Positions 31,581 through 42,702 of a DNA stretch of 64,000 nt are shown here, piece by piece. Origin of the DNA: Streptacidiphilus sp. 4-A2. Its GTDB lineage: Bacteria > Actinomycetota > Actinomycetes > Streptomycetales > Streptomycetaceae. The position numbers and the translations under genes are program-made. The notes below the pieces were generated by a model. The model was not told the origin of the DNA. It did no database searches and worked only from the letters and a program-made list of their open reading frames with translations. Location of the stretch: NCBI GenBank assembly GCA_014284505.1, contig JAAFYY010000001.1, positions 6,745,845 to 6,809,844 of the forward strand, written 5' to 3'. Positions within the stretch are counted from its first letter, which is position 1. Each line of letters opens with the position of its first letter.

Positions 31581-33644
31581 TCAGACGTCCAGGAAGCGGA
31601 CGTCCTTGGCGTTGCGCTGGATGAAGGAGCGGCGGGCCTCGACGTCCTCGCCCATCAGGATCGAGAACAGGGTCGGCGCGGGCGGCGTCCTCCAGGGTGA
31701 CCTGGCCGAGCAGCCGGTGGTCCTGGTCCATGGTGGTGATCCGGAGCTCCTCGGCGTTCATCTCGCCCAGACCCTTGAACCGCTGGATCGCGTCGTCCTT
31801 GGGCAGCTTGCGCCCGGCCGTGCGCCCGGCCGCGATCACCGCGTCCCGCTCCGGGTCCGAGTACACGTACTGGACGTCGTCCCGGCCCCACTTGATCTTG
31901 TACAGCGGCGGCCGGGCCAGGTAGACGTGCCCGCCCTCGATCAGCGGCCGCATGAACCGGAACAGCAGGGTCAGCAGCAGGGTGTTGATGTGGTGGCCGT
32001 CGACGTCGGCGTCGGCCATCAGCACGATCTTGTGGTAACGCAGCTTGGACGCGTCGAAGTCGTCGTGCACACCGGTGCCGAAGGCCGAGATCAGCGCCTG
32101 CACCTCGGTGTTCTGGAGGACCTTGTCGATCCGGGCCTTCTCCACGTTGAGGATCTTGCCGCGGATCGGCAGGATCGCCTGGACCGCGGGTCCCGGCCCT
32201 GCTTGGCCGAGCCACCGGCCGAGTCACCCTCGACGATGAAGATCTCGCACTCGGAGGGGTCCTTGCTCTGGCAGTCCGAGAGCTTGCCCGGCAGCGAGGC
32301 GGTCTCCAGCAGGCCCTTGCGACGGGTCAGGTCGCGCACCTTGCGGGCGGCCACCCGGGCGGTCGCGGCGGTGATCGACTTGCGGATGATGTCCGCCGCC
32401 TCCACCGGGTTGCGGTCCAGCCAGTCGTTCAGGTGCTCGTGGACGACCTTCTGCACAAAGGTCTTGGCCTCGGTGTTGCCCAGCTTGGTCTTGGTCTGGC
32501 CCTCGAACTGCGGCTCGCCCAGCTTGACGCTGATGATCGCGGTCAGGCCCTCGCGGATGTCCTCGCCGGTGAGGTTCTCGTCCTTCTCCCGGAGCAGCTT
32601 CTTCTCCCGCGCGTAGCGGTTGATCAGCCCGGTCAGCGCGGCGCGGAAGCCCTCCTCGTGGGTACCGCCCTCATGCGTGTGGATGGTGTTGGCGAAGGAG
32701 TAGACCCCCTCGCTGTAGGCCGTGTTCCACTGCATGGCGACCTCGACCGAGATCGTCCGGGCCTTGTCCTCGGCCTCGAAGTCGATCACCGTCGGGTGGA
32801 TCACATCGCCCTTGCGGGCGTTGAGGTACGTCACGAAGTCGGAGATGCCGCCCTCGTAGTGGTACGTCACCGAGAACGGCTTGCCCTCGTCGTCGACGTG
32901 GTCGGGGCGCTCGTCGGTCAGCGAGATGGTCAGGCCCTTGTTCAGGAAGGCCATCTCCTGGAACCGCCGGGAGAGCGTGTCGAACGAGTACTCGGTGGTC
33001 TCGAAGATGTCGCCGTCGGCCCAGAAGGTCACCGACGTGCCGGTCTCGTCGGTCTCCTCGTGCCGCTCCAGCTCGGCCGTCGCCGCACCCAGCTTGTAGT
33101 CCTGGGTCCAGCGGTGGCCGTCACGGCGGATCTCCACCGACAGCCGCTGGGACAGCGCGTTCACCACCGAGACGCCGACGCCGTGCAGACCGCCGGAGAC
33201 CGAGTAGCCACCCCCGCCGAACTTGCCGCCGGCGTGCAGCACGGTGAGCACGACCTCGACGGCCGGCTTGCCCTGACCGGGGACGATGTCCACCGGGATG
33301 CCACGGCCGTTGTCGACGACCCTGACCCCGCCGTCCTCCAGGATGGTCACGTCGATGGTGTCCGCGTGCCCGGCCATCGCCTCGTCCACACCGTTGTCCA
33401 CCACCTCCTGGACCAGGTGGTGCAGACCGCGCTCACCGGTGGAACCGATGTACATCCCGGGGCGCTTGCGGACCGCTTCCAGGCCCTCAAGGACGGTGAT
33501 CGCGCTGGCGTCGTACGAGGAGTTGTTCTCCGACAGCGACCCGGTGACCGGGACGGACGAGCCCTCCGACGGTGCTGCTTCCGGCGTTTCCTGGGTGGAC
33601 GGGGAGATCTCGGGGGTCTGGCTGGGGTCGCCGGAATCGGCCAC
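31581..33644 (-). CDS. gyrB: DNA gyrase subunit B, two indels
   Basis: GTG 33644 preceded by AAAGGGCG gives an N terminus starting ADSGDPSQTPE, as in streptomycetes; in-frame upstream codons are less likely. The GHKL ATPase has VDNGVDEAMAG, VDNGRGIPVD and GGLHGVGVS. The TOPRIM domain has EGDSAGGSAKQGRD and MADADVDGHHI. One G is missing near 32190 and another disturbance occurs near 31684. After repair the protein ends RNAKDVRFLDV at 31581. It is upstream of and co-oriented with gyrA. Confidence 0.95.
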
Positions 33645-33893
33645 GAAGCGCCCTTTCTGGCACAGCTCGGGCCTGCTTCCGTCCCCGTGGGTTGGGACCG
33701 GAGCGGCCTCGGCACTCGACTCAGTCACCGCTAGCGGCGGTTTCAGGCTTCAGTCTACCGGTACGACCGACACTCATGGGCCTTTGGCAGCCCCTGGGCT
33801 CCCCCGTGCCGCACAAAAACCGTGCCGGATGTATCCCACCACCCGCGTGGGGTGCGGAATGGGCTCACATGGGCACTCAGCCGATCCGCTCGG

Positions 33894-34450
33894 TCACCCC
33901 CAGGTGTCCCCGGGACCCTTGCTCCCCGGAGCCCTCAGCCGCCCGTAACTGCGCTGCGGACCGCCCGGCCCCTGGACCTTGATCAACTTCACCGTGCCCT
34001 GCCCCAGCTCCTGGTTCAGCCGCCGCACCAGCTCCGGCGCCATCAGCCGGATCTGCGTCGCCCAGGCCGTCGAACTGCAACGGACGGTCAGCACCCGCTC
34101 GTCCTCGGCATAGCCCTCGGGCTCGCAGTGCGCCGCCAGATCCCGGCCGACGATCTGCGGCCAGCGGCCCATCACCCCGCCGACCGCCGCCGGGGCCTCC
34201 CAGCCGCGCTCGGACAGCAGCCGTCCGATCGCCGCCCCCAGCGGCTGCGGGTCGCGGCCGTCCGCGCGGGCCCCGCTGCGCAGGCCGGTACGCCGGGCCT
34301 CCTTGCGCTGCCGGACGCTGTCGCCGCGCAGCCGGGCCTGCTCCTTGGCGTTGCGCAGCGCGACCCGGGCCAGGTCCACCCGGACAGCGGCGGCTCCCCG
34401 GCCGCCCCCTCGGCCGCGTCCCCGCCCGTGTTCCCGGTCGCATCGCTCAC
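33894..34450 (-). CDS. DUF721/DciA-like helicase-loader protein, one indel
   Basis: Start GTG 34450 (SDATGNTGG); one base is lost near 34379 between LSG and VDLARVALRNAKEQ. Residues 55-180 have the family pattern GLRSGARADGRDPQPLG, GGVMGRWPQIVG and STAWATQIRLMAPELVRRLN. DUF721 proteins (DciA) are ancestral bacterial helicase operators that act with DnaB. The gene sits between recF and gyrB as in mycobacteria. The same frame stays open upstream to 34624 with an Ala/Lys-rich stretch, so a longer N terminus is possible. Confidence 0.85.
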
Positions 34451-34711
34451 AGTCGCCTCACTTCTCCCGGCATCGTCCGTGCCCGCCGCTGTCACGGCTG
34501 CCGCTGCCGTCGCCGTCACGGCCTGGGCAGCCGTCGCCTTGGCCGCTCTGGCCCCTTTGGCCGCTCTGGCCGCTCTGGCCCCTTGGGTCTGCCTGGTCGC
34601 TTCCTTCGCGGCTTTCACCGGCATTCACCGGCATTCACCGGCTGCGCAGGCTTCGCGGCTTTCCCGGCACGGGTATGCAAGGGTACGAGCCCTCGGCCGT
34701 AACGGAAGAGC

Positions 34712-35840
34712 TCAGGCGTCGCGCTTGACTTCTCCATCGGCGACCGAGTAGCGGCTTCCGGTCAGCGACCGCGGGACGTCCTCGGCGACCGCGGCGGTCA
34801 CCAGCACCTGTTCGCCGGGGGCGACCAGCTCCGCCAGCCGCTCCCGGCGGCGGGTGTCCAGCTCGGCGAAGACATCGTCGAGGACCAGCACCGGCTCGCC
34901 GCCGTCCGCCCGCAGCAGCTCGTACGAGGCCAGCCGCAGCCCCAGCGCGAACGACCAGGACTCCCCGTGGCTGGCGTAGCCCTTGGCCGGGAGCTCGCCC
35001 AGCCGCAGCCCCAGCTCGTCGCGGTGCGGGCCGACCAGGGTGATCCCGCGTTCGATCTCCTGCTTCCTGGCCGCGGCCAGCGCTGCCAGCAGCCCCTGGT
35101 ACAGCGCCTCCCGGCCGCCGCCCAGATCGGCCTCCTCGCCCATCGAGCTGCGGTAGTCCAGCAGCGTCGGGCCGCCGCCGGGCGCCAGGTCCTCGTAGGC
35201 GCCGCGCACCAGCGGCTGGAGCGCGGCAACCAGGTCCAGCCGGGCGGCCAGCAGCTCCGCCCCGGCCCGGGCCAGATGGTCGTCCCAGACGTCCAGCGTG
35301 GACAGCTCCACCCGGCCACTGGACCGGCGGGCCATGGCGGCGGACTTCAGCAGGGCGTTGCGCTGCTTCAGCACCCGCTCGTAGTCCTGGCGGACCCCGG
35401 CCATCCGCGGTGCCCGGGCCACCAGCAGCTCGTCCAGGAACCGCGGCGCTCTCCCGGGTCGCCCTTGACCAGGGCCAGGTCCTCGGGGCGAACAGCACGG
35501 TCCGCAGCAGCCCGAGCACATCGCGCGGGCGGACATTGTCGGAGCGGTTGATCCGGGCCCGGTTGGCGCGGCCCGGATTGAGCTCCAGCTCCACCAGCGT
35601 GGTCCGCTGGTCCCGGACCACGGCGGCGCGGATCACCGCCCGCTCCGCGCCCAGACGCACCAGCGGCGCGTCGCCGGCGACCCGGTGGCTGCCCAGGGTC
35701 GCCACATAGCCGACCGCCTCCACCAGGTTGGTCTTGCCCTGGCCATTGGGGCCGGTGAACACGGTCACGCCCGGGTCGAGCGGGACCTCGACCCGGGCGT
35801 AGCAACGGAAGTCAGCCAGCGACAGGTGCGCGACGTGCAT
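34712..35840 (-). CDS. recF: RecF recombination/replication repair protein, indels
   Basis: ATG 35840 begins MHVAHLSLADFRCYARVEV. The Walker A motif is GPNGQGKTN, and the distal ABC-type signature and Walker B are LVLDDVFAELD. RecF binds gapped DNA and helps load RecA. Two or three single-base losses between about 35487 and 35440 break the frame in the region of LFAPEDLALVKGDP and ERRRFLDELL. The C-terminal 240 residues are intact. Confidence 0.93.
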
Positions 35841-35935
35841 GCTCTGGACTCGTCAGCCTTCTTCTCGTCGGTAGTGCCACCCGTACTGCTTCCGCCCGGC
35901 CCCGCACCGCCGCGCGGCCGGGCCGGGCGAACCGG

Positions 35936-36811
<876 letters not shown>

Positions 36812-36967
36812 GACACGTCCTTCGTTCGAGGTGACTACCGGCGCGCGGCCCCCTTGCCGCCACGGGGCCGAGCCTACGCCCGGGGCCGCGCGGCCACCGG
36901 GCGTAGGGCCCGTCTGCGGTACCCCGCCCGGCCCGGAGGCCGGACGCGGTGCCCGGAGCCGGACGGA

Positions 36968-37102
36968 TCAGCCGGACAACCGCACCGGCCCGCTCCAGCT
37001 TCGGTCAGCCGGGTACCCGCATCGGCATACTCCAAGCTCGGTCAGCCGGACAACCGCACCGGCATACTCCAAACTCGGTCAGCCGGACAACCGCACCGGC
37101 AT
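36968..37102. repeat. 37-bp tandem repeats derived from the 3' end of dnaN
   Basis: Units at 36968-37004, 37005-37041 and 37042-37078, followed by a partial fourth that is the last 24 bp of dnaN, including its stop. The third unit and the dnaN end match exactly over those 24 bp. The repeats lie beyond the dnaN stop. Confidence 0.9.
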
Positions 37103-38209
37103 GATCAGGTACTTGTATGCCTCGTCCGCCTCGGCGTCGGCCGCGGGCTTGCCGCTGAGCAGTGCGGGCTTGGTGGAGGTGGTGAAGCTCAACTGGGCGA
37201 CCGCGGCGTCGATCGCCGAGAGACCGTCCAGCAGGTAGGCCGGGTTGAAGGCGATCGAGATGTCGTCGCCCTCGAGGTCGGCATCCAGCCGCTCGGTGGC
37301 CTGGGCGTCGTCGCCGGAGCCCGCCTCCAGGGTGAGCACACCCTGCTCGAAGCTCAGTCGGACCGGGGTGTTCCGCTCGGCCACCAGCGAGACGCGCTTG
37401 ACGGCCTCGACAAAGGCCGAGGTGTCGATGGTCGCGACGGAGTTGAACTCGGTCGGGAACAGCGCCCGGAACTTCGGGAATTCGCCTTCCAGCAGCCGGG
37501 TCGTGGTGCGTCGGCCGGCGCCCTCGAAGCCGATCAGGCCCTCGCCCTTGCCGCTGCCCGCAAGCGCGATGCTGACCACGTCGCCCGCGCTGAGCGACTT
37601 GGCGGTGTCCAGCAGCGTCTTGGCGGGCACCAGGGCGACCGCGGACAGGCCCTCCTGCTCGGGCTTCCACAGCAGCTCGCGGACGGCGAAGCGGTAGCGG
37701 TCGGTGGCGGCCAGGGTGATCCGGTCACCCTCGATCTCCACCCGGACACCGGTCAGCACCGGCAGTGTGTCATCGCGCCCGGCCGCCGTCGCGACCTGGA
37801 CCACCGCGGCCGCGAACAGATCGCCGGGGACCGCACCGGAGACGGTGGGCATCTGCGGCAGCGCCGGGTACTCGTCCACAGGCAGTGTGGGCAGTGTGAA
37901 CCGGGAACTGCCGCAGACCACGATCACCCGGACCCCGTCGGTGGAGATCTCCACCGGGCGGTTGGGCAGCGAGCGGGAGATGTCCGCCAGCAGCCGCCCG
38001 GAGACCAGCACCGTGCCGGGCTCGTCGATGTCGGCCTCGGCCTCGACCCGCGCCGAGACCTCGTAGTCGAAGCCGGACAGGCTCAGCTTGCCCTCGTCGG
38101 CCACCAGCAGCAGCCCGGCCAGCACCGGCACCGGAGGCCGGGCCGGGAGGCTGCGCGCGGCCCAGGCCACGGCCTCCGCGAGGACGTCACGCTCGACCCG
38201 GAACTTCAC
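37079..38209 (-). CDS. dnaN: DNA polymerase III beta subunit (sliding clamp)
   Basis: An intact 376-residue gene starting at GTG 38209 (MKFRVERDVLAEAVAWA). Three repeated clamp domains are visible, with LSLSGFDYEVSARV in the first, LAATDRYRFAVREL in the second and the C-terminal peptide IMPVRLSG. It tethers the replicative polymerase to DNA and binds partner peptides. Transcribed leftward away from oriC. Confidence 0.96.
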   Translation of the reverse strand: MKFRVERDVLAEAVAWAARSLPARPPVPVLAGLLLVADEGKLSLSGFDYEVSARVEAEADIDEPGTVLVSGRLLADISRSLPNRPVEISTDGVRVIVVCGSSRFTLPTLPVDEYPALPQMPTVSGAVPGDLFAAAVVQVATAAGRDDTLPVLTGVRVEIEGDRITLAATDRYRFAVRELLWKPEQEGLSAVALVPAKTLLDTAKSLSAGDVVSIALAGSGKGEGLIGFEGAGRRTTTRLLEGEFPKFRALFPTEFNSVATIDTSAFVEAVKRVSLVAERNTPVRLSFEQGVLTLEAGSGDDAQATERLDADLEGDDISIAFNPAYLLDGLSAIDAAVAQLSFTTSTKPALLSGKPAADAEADEAYKYLIMPVRLSG

Positions 38210-38399
38210 CGGTAACCGCCTCCTGTGTGCTGCTGTCGGGATTCGCAGTTTGGGACTGTCCCCAGGGTGGGGACAGTTCATGTGGGAGCGGGGACCTCCG
38301 ACCGGTCGGCCGCTGCTCCTGTCGCCGCTTGTTGCTGAGGACAGTCTGACGTACTCCACCGACAGCCGAGGCTGATGGGTGGAAGAGGTGTCGAACGTG

Positions 38400-39000
38400 C
38401 GTCGGGTCACCCTTGTCCACAGATCTGGCCCCCACCTGCTTTTTGATCAATCCTGAGCTCTCTACTCTGGGTAGTAGTAGTAGGTGTTGTGGATACCGTG
38501 GATAACCCCCTTTTCGGCAGGTCAGCGGCCATTTTTCATCCACATTGCCTGGGGACGCGGCCGGTGGAAAAACTACGCCTGCTGTGGATGTAGCAGGGCT
38601 TCCCCACAGGGCAGTTGAGTTGTCCCCAGGTTGTCCCCAGGTCGATCCCCAGGTTTCCGGTGAGTTCTCCCCAGCCCCTTGGGCAACATTGTGTGGCGGC
38701 TTTCACTCGCAACGGTGAAATATGGCCCAACGTTGCCGAACTGGGGATATCAGTGGGTGGAACTGTGGACAACCTGGGGACAAGTGCCCCGGTCCTGGGG
38801 ACGGCGCGTGGACAACTTCGGCGCCGTGTTGACGGGCCCTCACTTCTCCACAGCCTGTGGAGAACCGTTGCCCACAAATTCACAGGCTGCTGAGCTGGGC
38901 AGATACCGTCATCATGGTGGGCGCTGTGGAGGGATTCGGGATAACTCCGTCCTCCCCAGGGTGTGGACGGCGGATCCGGCCGTCAACTGTGGACAGCATG
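38400..39000. other. chromosomal replication origin oriC
   Basis: The 1.1-kb dnaN-dnaA interval contains a dense set of DnaA boxes. Perfect TTGTCCACA is at 38413 and inverted at 38764. Near-consensus boxes lie at about 38488, 38497, 38536, 38583, 38600, 38807, 38844, 38856, 38868, 38962 and 38988, plus TTGTCCCCA-type variants at 38619, 38630 and 38775. The TTCTCCACA/TGTGGAGAA pair at 38844-38864 is an inverted repeat. Two clusters of boxes with a relatively AT-richer stretch (38430-38560) match Streptomyces origins. No gene is present between 38210 and 39315. Confidence 0.93.
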
Positions 39001-39315
39001 CCCTGCGCGGGCCGCTGTTCGAGGCACTGGTGCAGACGTGCGGTCCGACGGGGGTCGATCCGGGGCCGGATCGGGGTGCGGGCAGGGGTGGTTGAGGCGC
39101 GCGCGGGCGGGCCGGCGGGGTGCGGGAAGCCCGGATCGCCCGGTGGTCCAGGCTTCCCGGTCGGCCCGGTACCACTGGGCCGGGGTTGTGCGGAGGCATG
39201 CCGGGGCTCGCGCTCGGCGGGCGGGAACGCGGAAGCGGGCGCCGGGACGAGGTCCTGGCGCCCGCTGGAGGCTGCCGCTGCGGCCGGCGGTGGGGCGAGC
39301 GGTGGGGCGGCGGGG

Positions 39316-41232
39316 TCAGCTCTTGATGCGGTTGGTGAGCTCCGTCACCTGGTTGTAGATGGAGCGCCGCTCGGCCATCATCGTGCGGATCTTGCGGTCC
39401 GCGTGCATCACCGTGGTGTGGTCCCGGCCGCCGAACTGCGCGCCGATCTTCGGCAGGGACAGGTCCGTCAGCTCCCGGCACAGGTACATGGCGATCTGCC
39501 GGGCGGTGACCAGCACCCGGCTGCGCGAGGAGCCGCACAGGTCGTCCACGCTCAGCCCGAAGTAGGCCGCCGTCTGCTGCATGATCACCGTCGCGGTGAT
39601 CTCCGGTCCGGCCTCCTCGCCGCCCGGCACCAGGTCCTTGAGCACGATCTCGGCCAACTGCAGGTCCACCGGCGCCCGGTTGAGGCTGGCGAAGGCGGTC
39701 ACCCGGATCAGCGCGCCCTCCAACTCCCGGATGTTGCGGGAGATCCGCGACGCGATGAACTCCAACACCTCGGGCGGAGCGTTCAGTTGCTCCTGAATGG
39801 CCTTCTTGCGCAGGATCGCGATCCGGGTCTCCAGCTCCGGCGGCTGGACGTCCGTGGTCAGACCCCACTCGAAGCGGTTGCGGAGCCGGTCCTCCAGGGT
39901 GACCAGCTGCTTGGGCGGCCGGTCCGAGGAGATCACGATCTGCTTGTTGGCGTTGTGCAGGGTGTTGAAGGTGTGGAAGAACTCCTCCTGCGTGGACTCC
40001 TTGCTCTGCAGGAACTGGATGTCGTCCACGAGCAGGATGTCCATGTCCCGGTAGCGCTGCCGGAAGCCGTCACCCTTGTCGTCCCGGATCGAGTTGATGA
40101 ACTCGTTGGGTGAACTCCTCCGAGCTCACATAGCGCACCCGGGTGCCGGGGTAGAGGCTCCTGGCGTAGTGCCCGATGGCATGCAGCAGGTGCGTCTTGC
40201 CCAGCCCGGACTCCCGTAGATGAACAGCGGGTTGTAGGCCTTGGCCGGAGCCTCGGCGACGGCGACCGCGGCCGCGTGCGCGAAGCGGTTGCTGGAGCCG
40301 ATGACAAAGGTCTCGAACAGGTACTTCGGGTTCAGCCGGGCGGCGGGCTCGTCCTTGCGCGGCAGCCCGCGCTGTTGCTCGAACCACCGCCGGGCCGGTG
40401 CACCGGCAGGTGCGGCGGAAGGCCGCCGGATCCGGGTACCTGTCCCGGGCCCTCGGCGGCGCCGCGGTCGGCCGGCGCACCGTCGGAACGTCCGGCGGGG
40501 AGGTGCTCGGAGCGCTCCTCGGGCTGGTGCTCCTGCCGCTGGTGTTCCTGGCGGGGGTGCTCCTGCCGCGAGTGCTCCGCGTGCTGCTCGGGGCGGTGCT
40601 GCTCGCCGTGCAGCTGCTGCTCCCGCTGCTGCTCGGCACGGAGCCGTTCCGTCCGGAGGTGCTCCCGCTGCTGCTCGGCACGCTGCTCCCAGGGGCGGGG
40701 CTGCGGCGCGGGCGAGGCGGGCGGCCACTCGTCGTCCTGGCCGTGCTGCGGTCGTCCGGGGAAGTTGTTCTGGTAGCCGGAGCCGCCGCCGTAGTAGCCG
40801 CCGCGCTCCTGGTAACCGCCCGGACGCGGCTCGTAGTCGTAGCCGTAGCCGGACTGCTGCTGGGGTGCGGGCGGGTAGTCGCGGTGCTGCGGCTGGTAGG
40901 GGTACTCACCAGGCCCCGGGCGCTCCGGCTCGGCCGGCGGGGGCGGGCGGCGGGACCAGCGAGGCGGCATTGGCGTCGACGATCACGGCGATCCGGATGG
41001 CCCGGCCGTACTGCTGGCTCAGCGCCTCGGTGATCCGGGGCAGCAGGTGTCCCTCAAGCTTGGCCTTGGCCATCTCGTTGGGGGCGGCCAGCAGCGCGGT
41101 GTCGTGCATCAGGCCCATCGGCGCGGTGCGTTCGAGCCACTTCCGGTCCATGGACTCGACGCCGAGATCGTTGCCCAGTCGCTCCACGACCCGCGCCCAG
41201 ACGGTCGCAAGATCGCTGCTCGTATCAGCCAC
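39316..41232 (-). CDS. dnaA: replication initiator DnaA, four indels
   Basis: ATG 41232 begins MADTSSDLATVWARVVERL (domain I). Domain II is unusually long, first Pro/Tyr/Gly-rich and then Gln/Glu/Arg/His-rich. The AAA+ domain has LNPKYLFETFVIGSSNRFAH, the Walker A region GLGKTHLLHAIG and Walker B ILLVDDIQFL. Domain IV carries GRDHTTVMHA, which contacts DnaA boxes. Breaks near 40960, 40420, 40216 and 40108 are single-base changes; the last is an extra C in TTCACCAACG. The joined product is about 638 residues. Transcribed leftward toward oriC. Confidence 0.96.
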
Positions 41233-41319
41233 TGGTGCACGCTTTCTCGTTCCACCGGAGCGGGTGGTGGGAGGGCCCGGGCGGACGCCGGAGGACGGAA
41301 GGGGTCAGAGAGTCTGCCA

Positions 41320-41374
41320 ACGGTAGTCAGCGAGAGTCCCTGCGTTCAAGTTCTTGTCCACAGGGTGTGTACAA
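41320..41374 (-). promoter_or_regulatory. dnaA promoter with two DnaA boxes
   Basis: On the reverse strand TTGAAC (41349-41344), an 18-base spacer and TACCGT (41325-41320) resemble a vegetative promoter, about 90 bp before the dnaA start. Just upstream lie inverted boxes TTGTCCACA (41354-41362) and TGTGTACAA (41366-41374), consistent with DnaA autorepression. Confidence 0.55.
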
Positions 41375-41487
41375 GCAGTGTCTCAGACTGGCGCCGCGCT
41401 CTGACGCAGCCCTGGCTCTGCGCTGGCCCTGGGGCCGGCCCTGGCGCCGGCTCTGCGTCGGCTCTGTGCTGGCGGGAGGGGGCTGGT

Positions 41488-41517
41488 TTGACCCCTTGCC
41501 CCTCTTCCACGTACCGT
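41488..41517 (+). promoter_or_regulatory. candidate rpmH promoter
   Basis: TTGACC (41488-41493), an 18-base spacer and TACCGT (41512-41517), about 175 bp upstream of rpmH. The spacing and -10 sequence match those of the divergent dnaA promoter candidate. Confidence 0.45.
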
Positions 41518-41692
41518 AACGAGGTCGAGTTGTCGATGGCCGCTGCCGCATGCCCGCGGAATATCCGCACACCAAGGCGCGCAGCTACGGGCGTCGTGGA
41601 TCACCGTACATAACGGTTTCGGGGATCGCGCGGACGCACGGTGACGGCCAGGCGACGCCCCGCCACCCTTCGATTCATCCTGGAGTCCCCCC

Positions 41693-41829
41693 GTGAGCAA
41701 GCGCACCTTCCAGCCAACAACCGTCGCCGCGCCAAGACCCATGGCTTCCGTCTGCGGATGCGTACCCGTGCCGGCCGTGCGATCCTCGCGGCTCGCCGCG
41801 AAAAGGGTCGTGCCCGCCTGTCCGCCTGA
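41693..41829 (+). CDS. rpmH: ribosomal protein bL34, one indel
   Basis: GTG 41693 starts MSKRTFQP; one G is missing at about 41716, and the next frame continues NNRRRAKTHGFRLRMRTRAG to the stop, restoring the normal 45-residue protein. A component of the large ribosomal subunit and the first gene of the rightward operon divergent from dnaA. Confidence 0.95.
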
Positions 41830-41844
41830 TCTTCAGGTCATGAC

Positions 41845-42321
41845 GTGCTGCCTTCCGATATCGGTTGAGGCGGCGCCAGGACTTCGCGATCGCGACCCGG
41901 CGAGGCCGTCGCGCCGGACGCCCCCTGCTGGTCCTGCATCTCTGCGAGAGCGGAGATGCCAGGGCTGCGGGTGCATACGGTGCAGCAGGCTCAGCCGCGG
42001 ACACGGGAATGGCGACAACAGACCCGCACGACGCGGGGAGGATCTCTCCCCGGCACGTGCGGGTTTTGTCGTCAGCAAAGCCGTCGGCCCTGCCGTCGTC
42101 CGCAACCGTGTAAAGCGTCGACTTCGTCACCTGGTAGCCGCCCGTATCTCCGGTCTGCCTCCAGGTAGCCTGGTAGTGGTACGCGCGCTGCCCCCTGCTG
42201 GGACAGCGGACTACGCGGACCTGGAACGCGATCTCGACTCCGCGTTGCGGAAGTTGACGGCGCCCCGCGGCAACCGGCCGCCGAGCGCCGGTATCGCATC
42301 GCCGACGGAGCAGGGCAGTGA
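41845..42321 (+). CDS. rnpA: RNase P protein component, indels
   Basis: The probable start is GTG 41845 (MLPSD). A lost base near 41859 leads to RLRRRQDFAIATRRGRRAGR. A further change near 42060 leads to RAGFVVSKAVGPAVVRNRVK and RRLRHLVAARISGLPPGS, the conserved RNR-type helix of the RnpA fold. The protein binds RNase P RNA for 5' maturation of tRNA. Its stop should overlap the yidD start (TGA 42319-42321), which requires one more base change. The C-terminal end is therefore uncertain. Confidence 0.88.
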
Positions 42322-42700
42322 CGTACCTGCTGATGGTGATCATCGGCCTGGTAGCGCTCTTGGCAGGCAAATACCTGCTCATGGGGCTCATCCGGGTCTA
42401 CCAGTGGACCATCAGTCCGCTCTTGGGTCCGGTCTGCCGTTACCACCCGTCCTGTTCCCGCTACGGGTTCGAGGCGATCAAGGTTCACGGCGCGCTCAAG
42501 GCACGGTACTCACCGCCTGGCGCATCCTGCGCTGCAATCCCTGGAGCGCAGGCGGCTTTGACTACGTTCCTCCGCGTAAGCGCCCGGTCTGGCACCAACT
42601 GGTGCGCAGGCTGCTGTCCCGAGGTACCGAAGACCAGGGACCCCACAATTCGAGCCGCGCCGAAGGGCCGACTCCCTCGACCAACGTTCAAGGAGCATGA
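42318..42700 (+). CDS. yidD: YidD membrane-protein insertion efficiency factor, one indel
   Basis: GTG 42318. A membrane-proximal helix precedes RVYQWTISPLLGPVCRYHPS and CSRYGFEAIKVHG, the Cys-containing DUF37 core. One G is lost near 42501 (AAGGGCACG), after which TVLTAWRILRCNPWSAGGFD continues to the stop at 42700, next to yidC. It acts near the YidC insertase. The conserved rpmH-rnpA-yidD-yidC order supports the call. Confidence 0.92.
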
Positions 42701-42702
42701 CC

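Noticed and set aside
38857..40113. 418-residue rightward frame over oriC and dnaA
   Set aside because: Antisense to the conserved dnaA C-terminal domain and passing through DnaA boxes.
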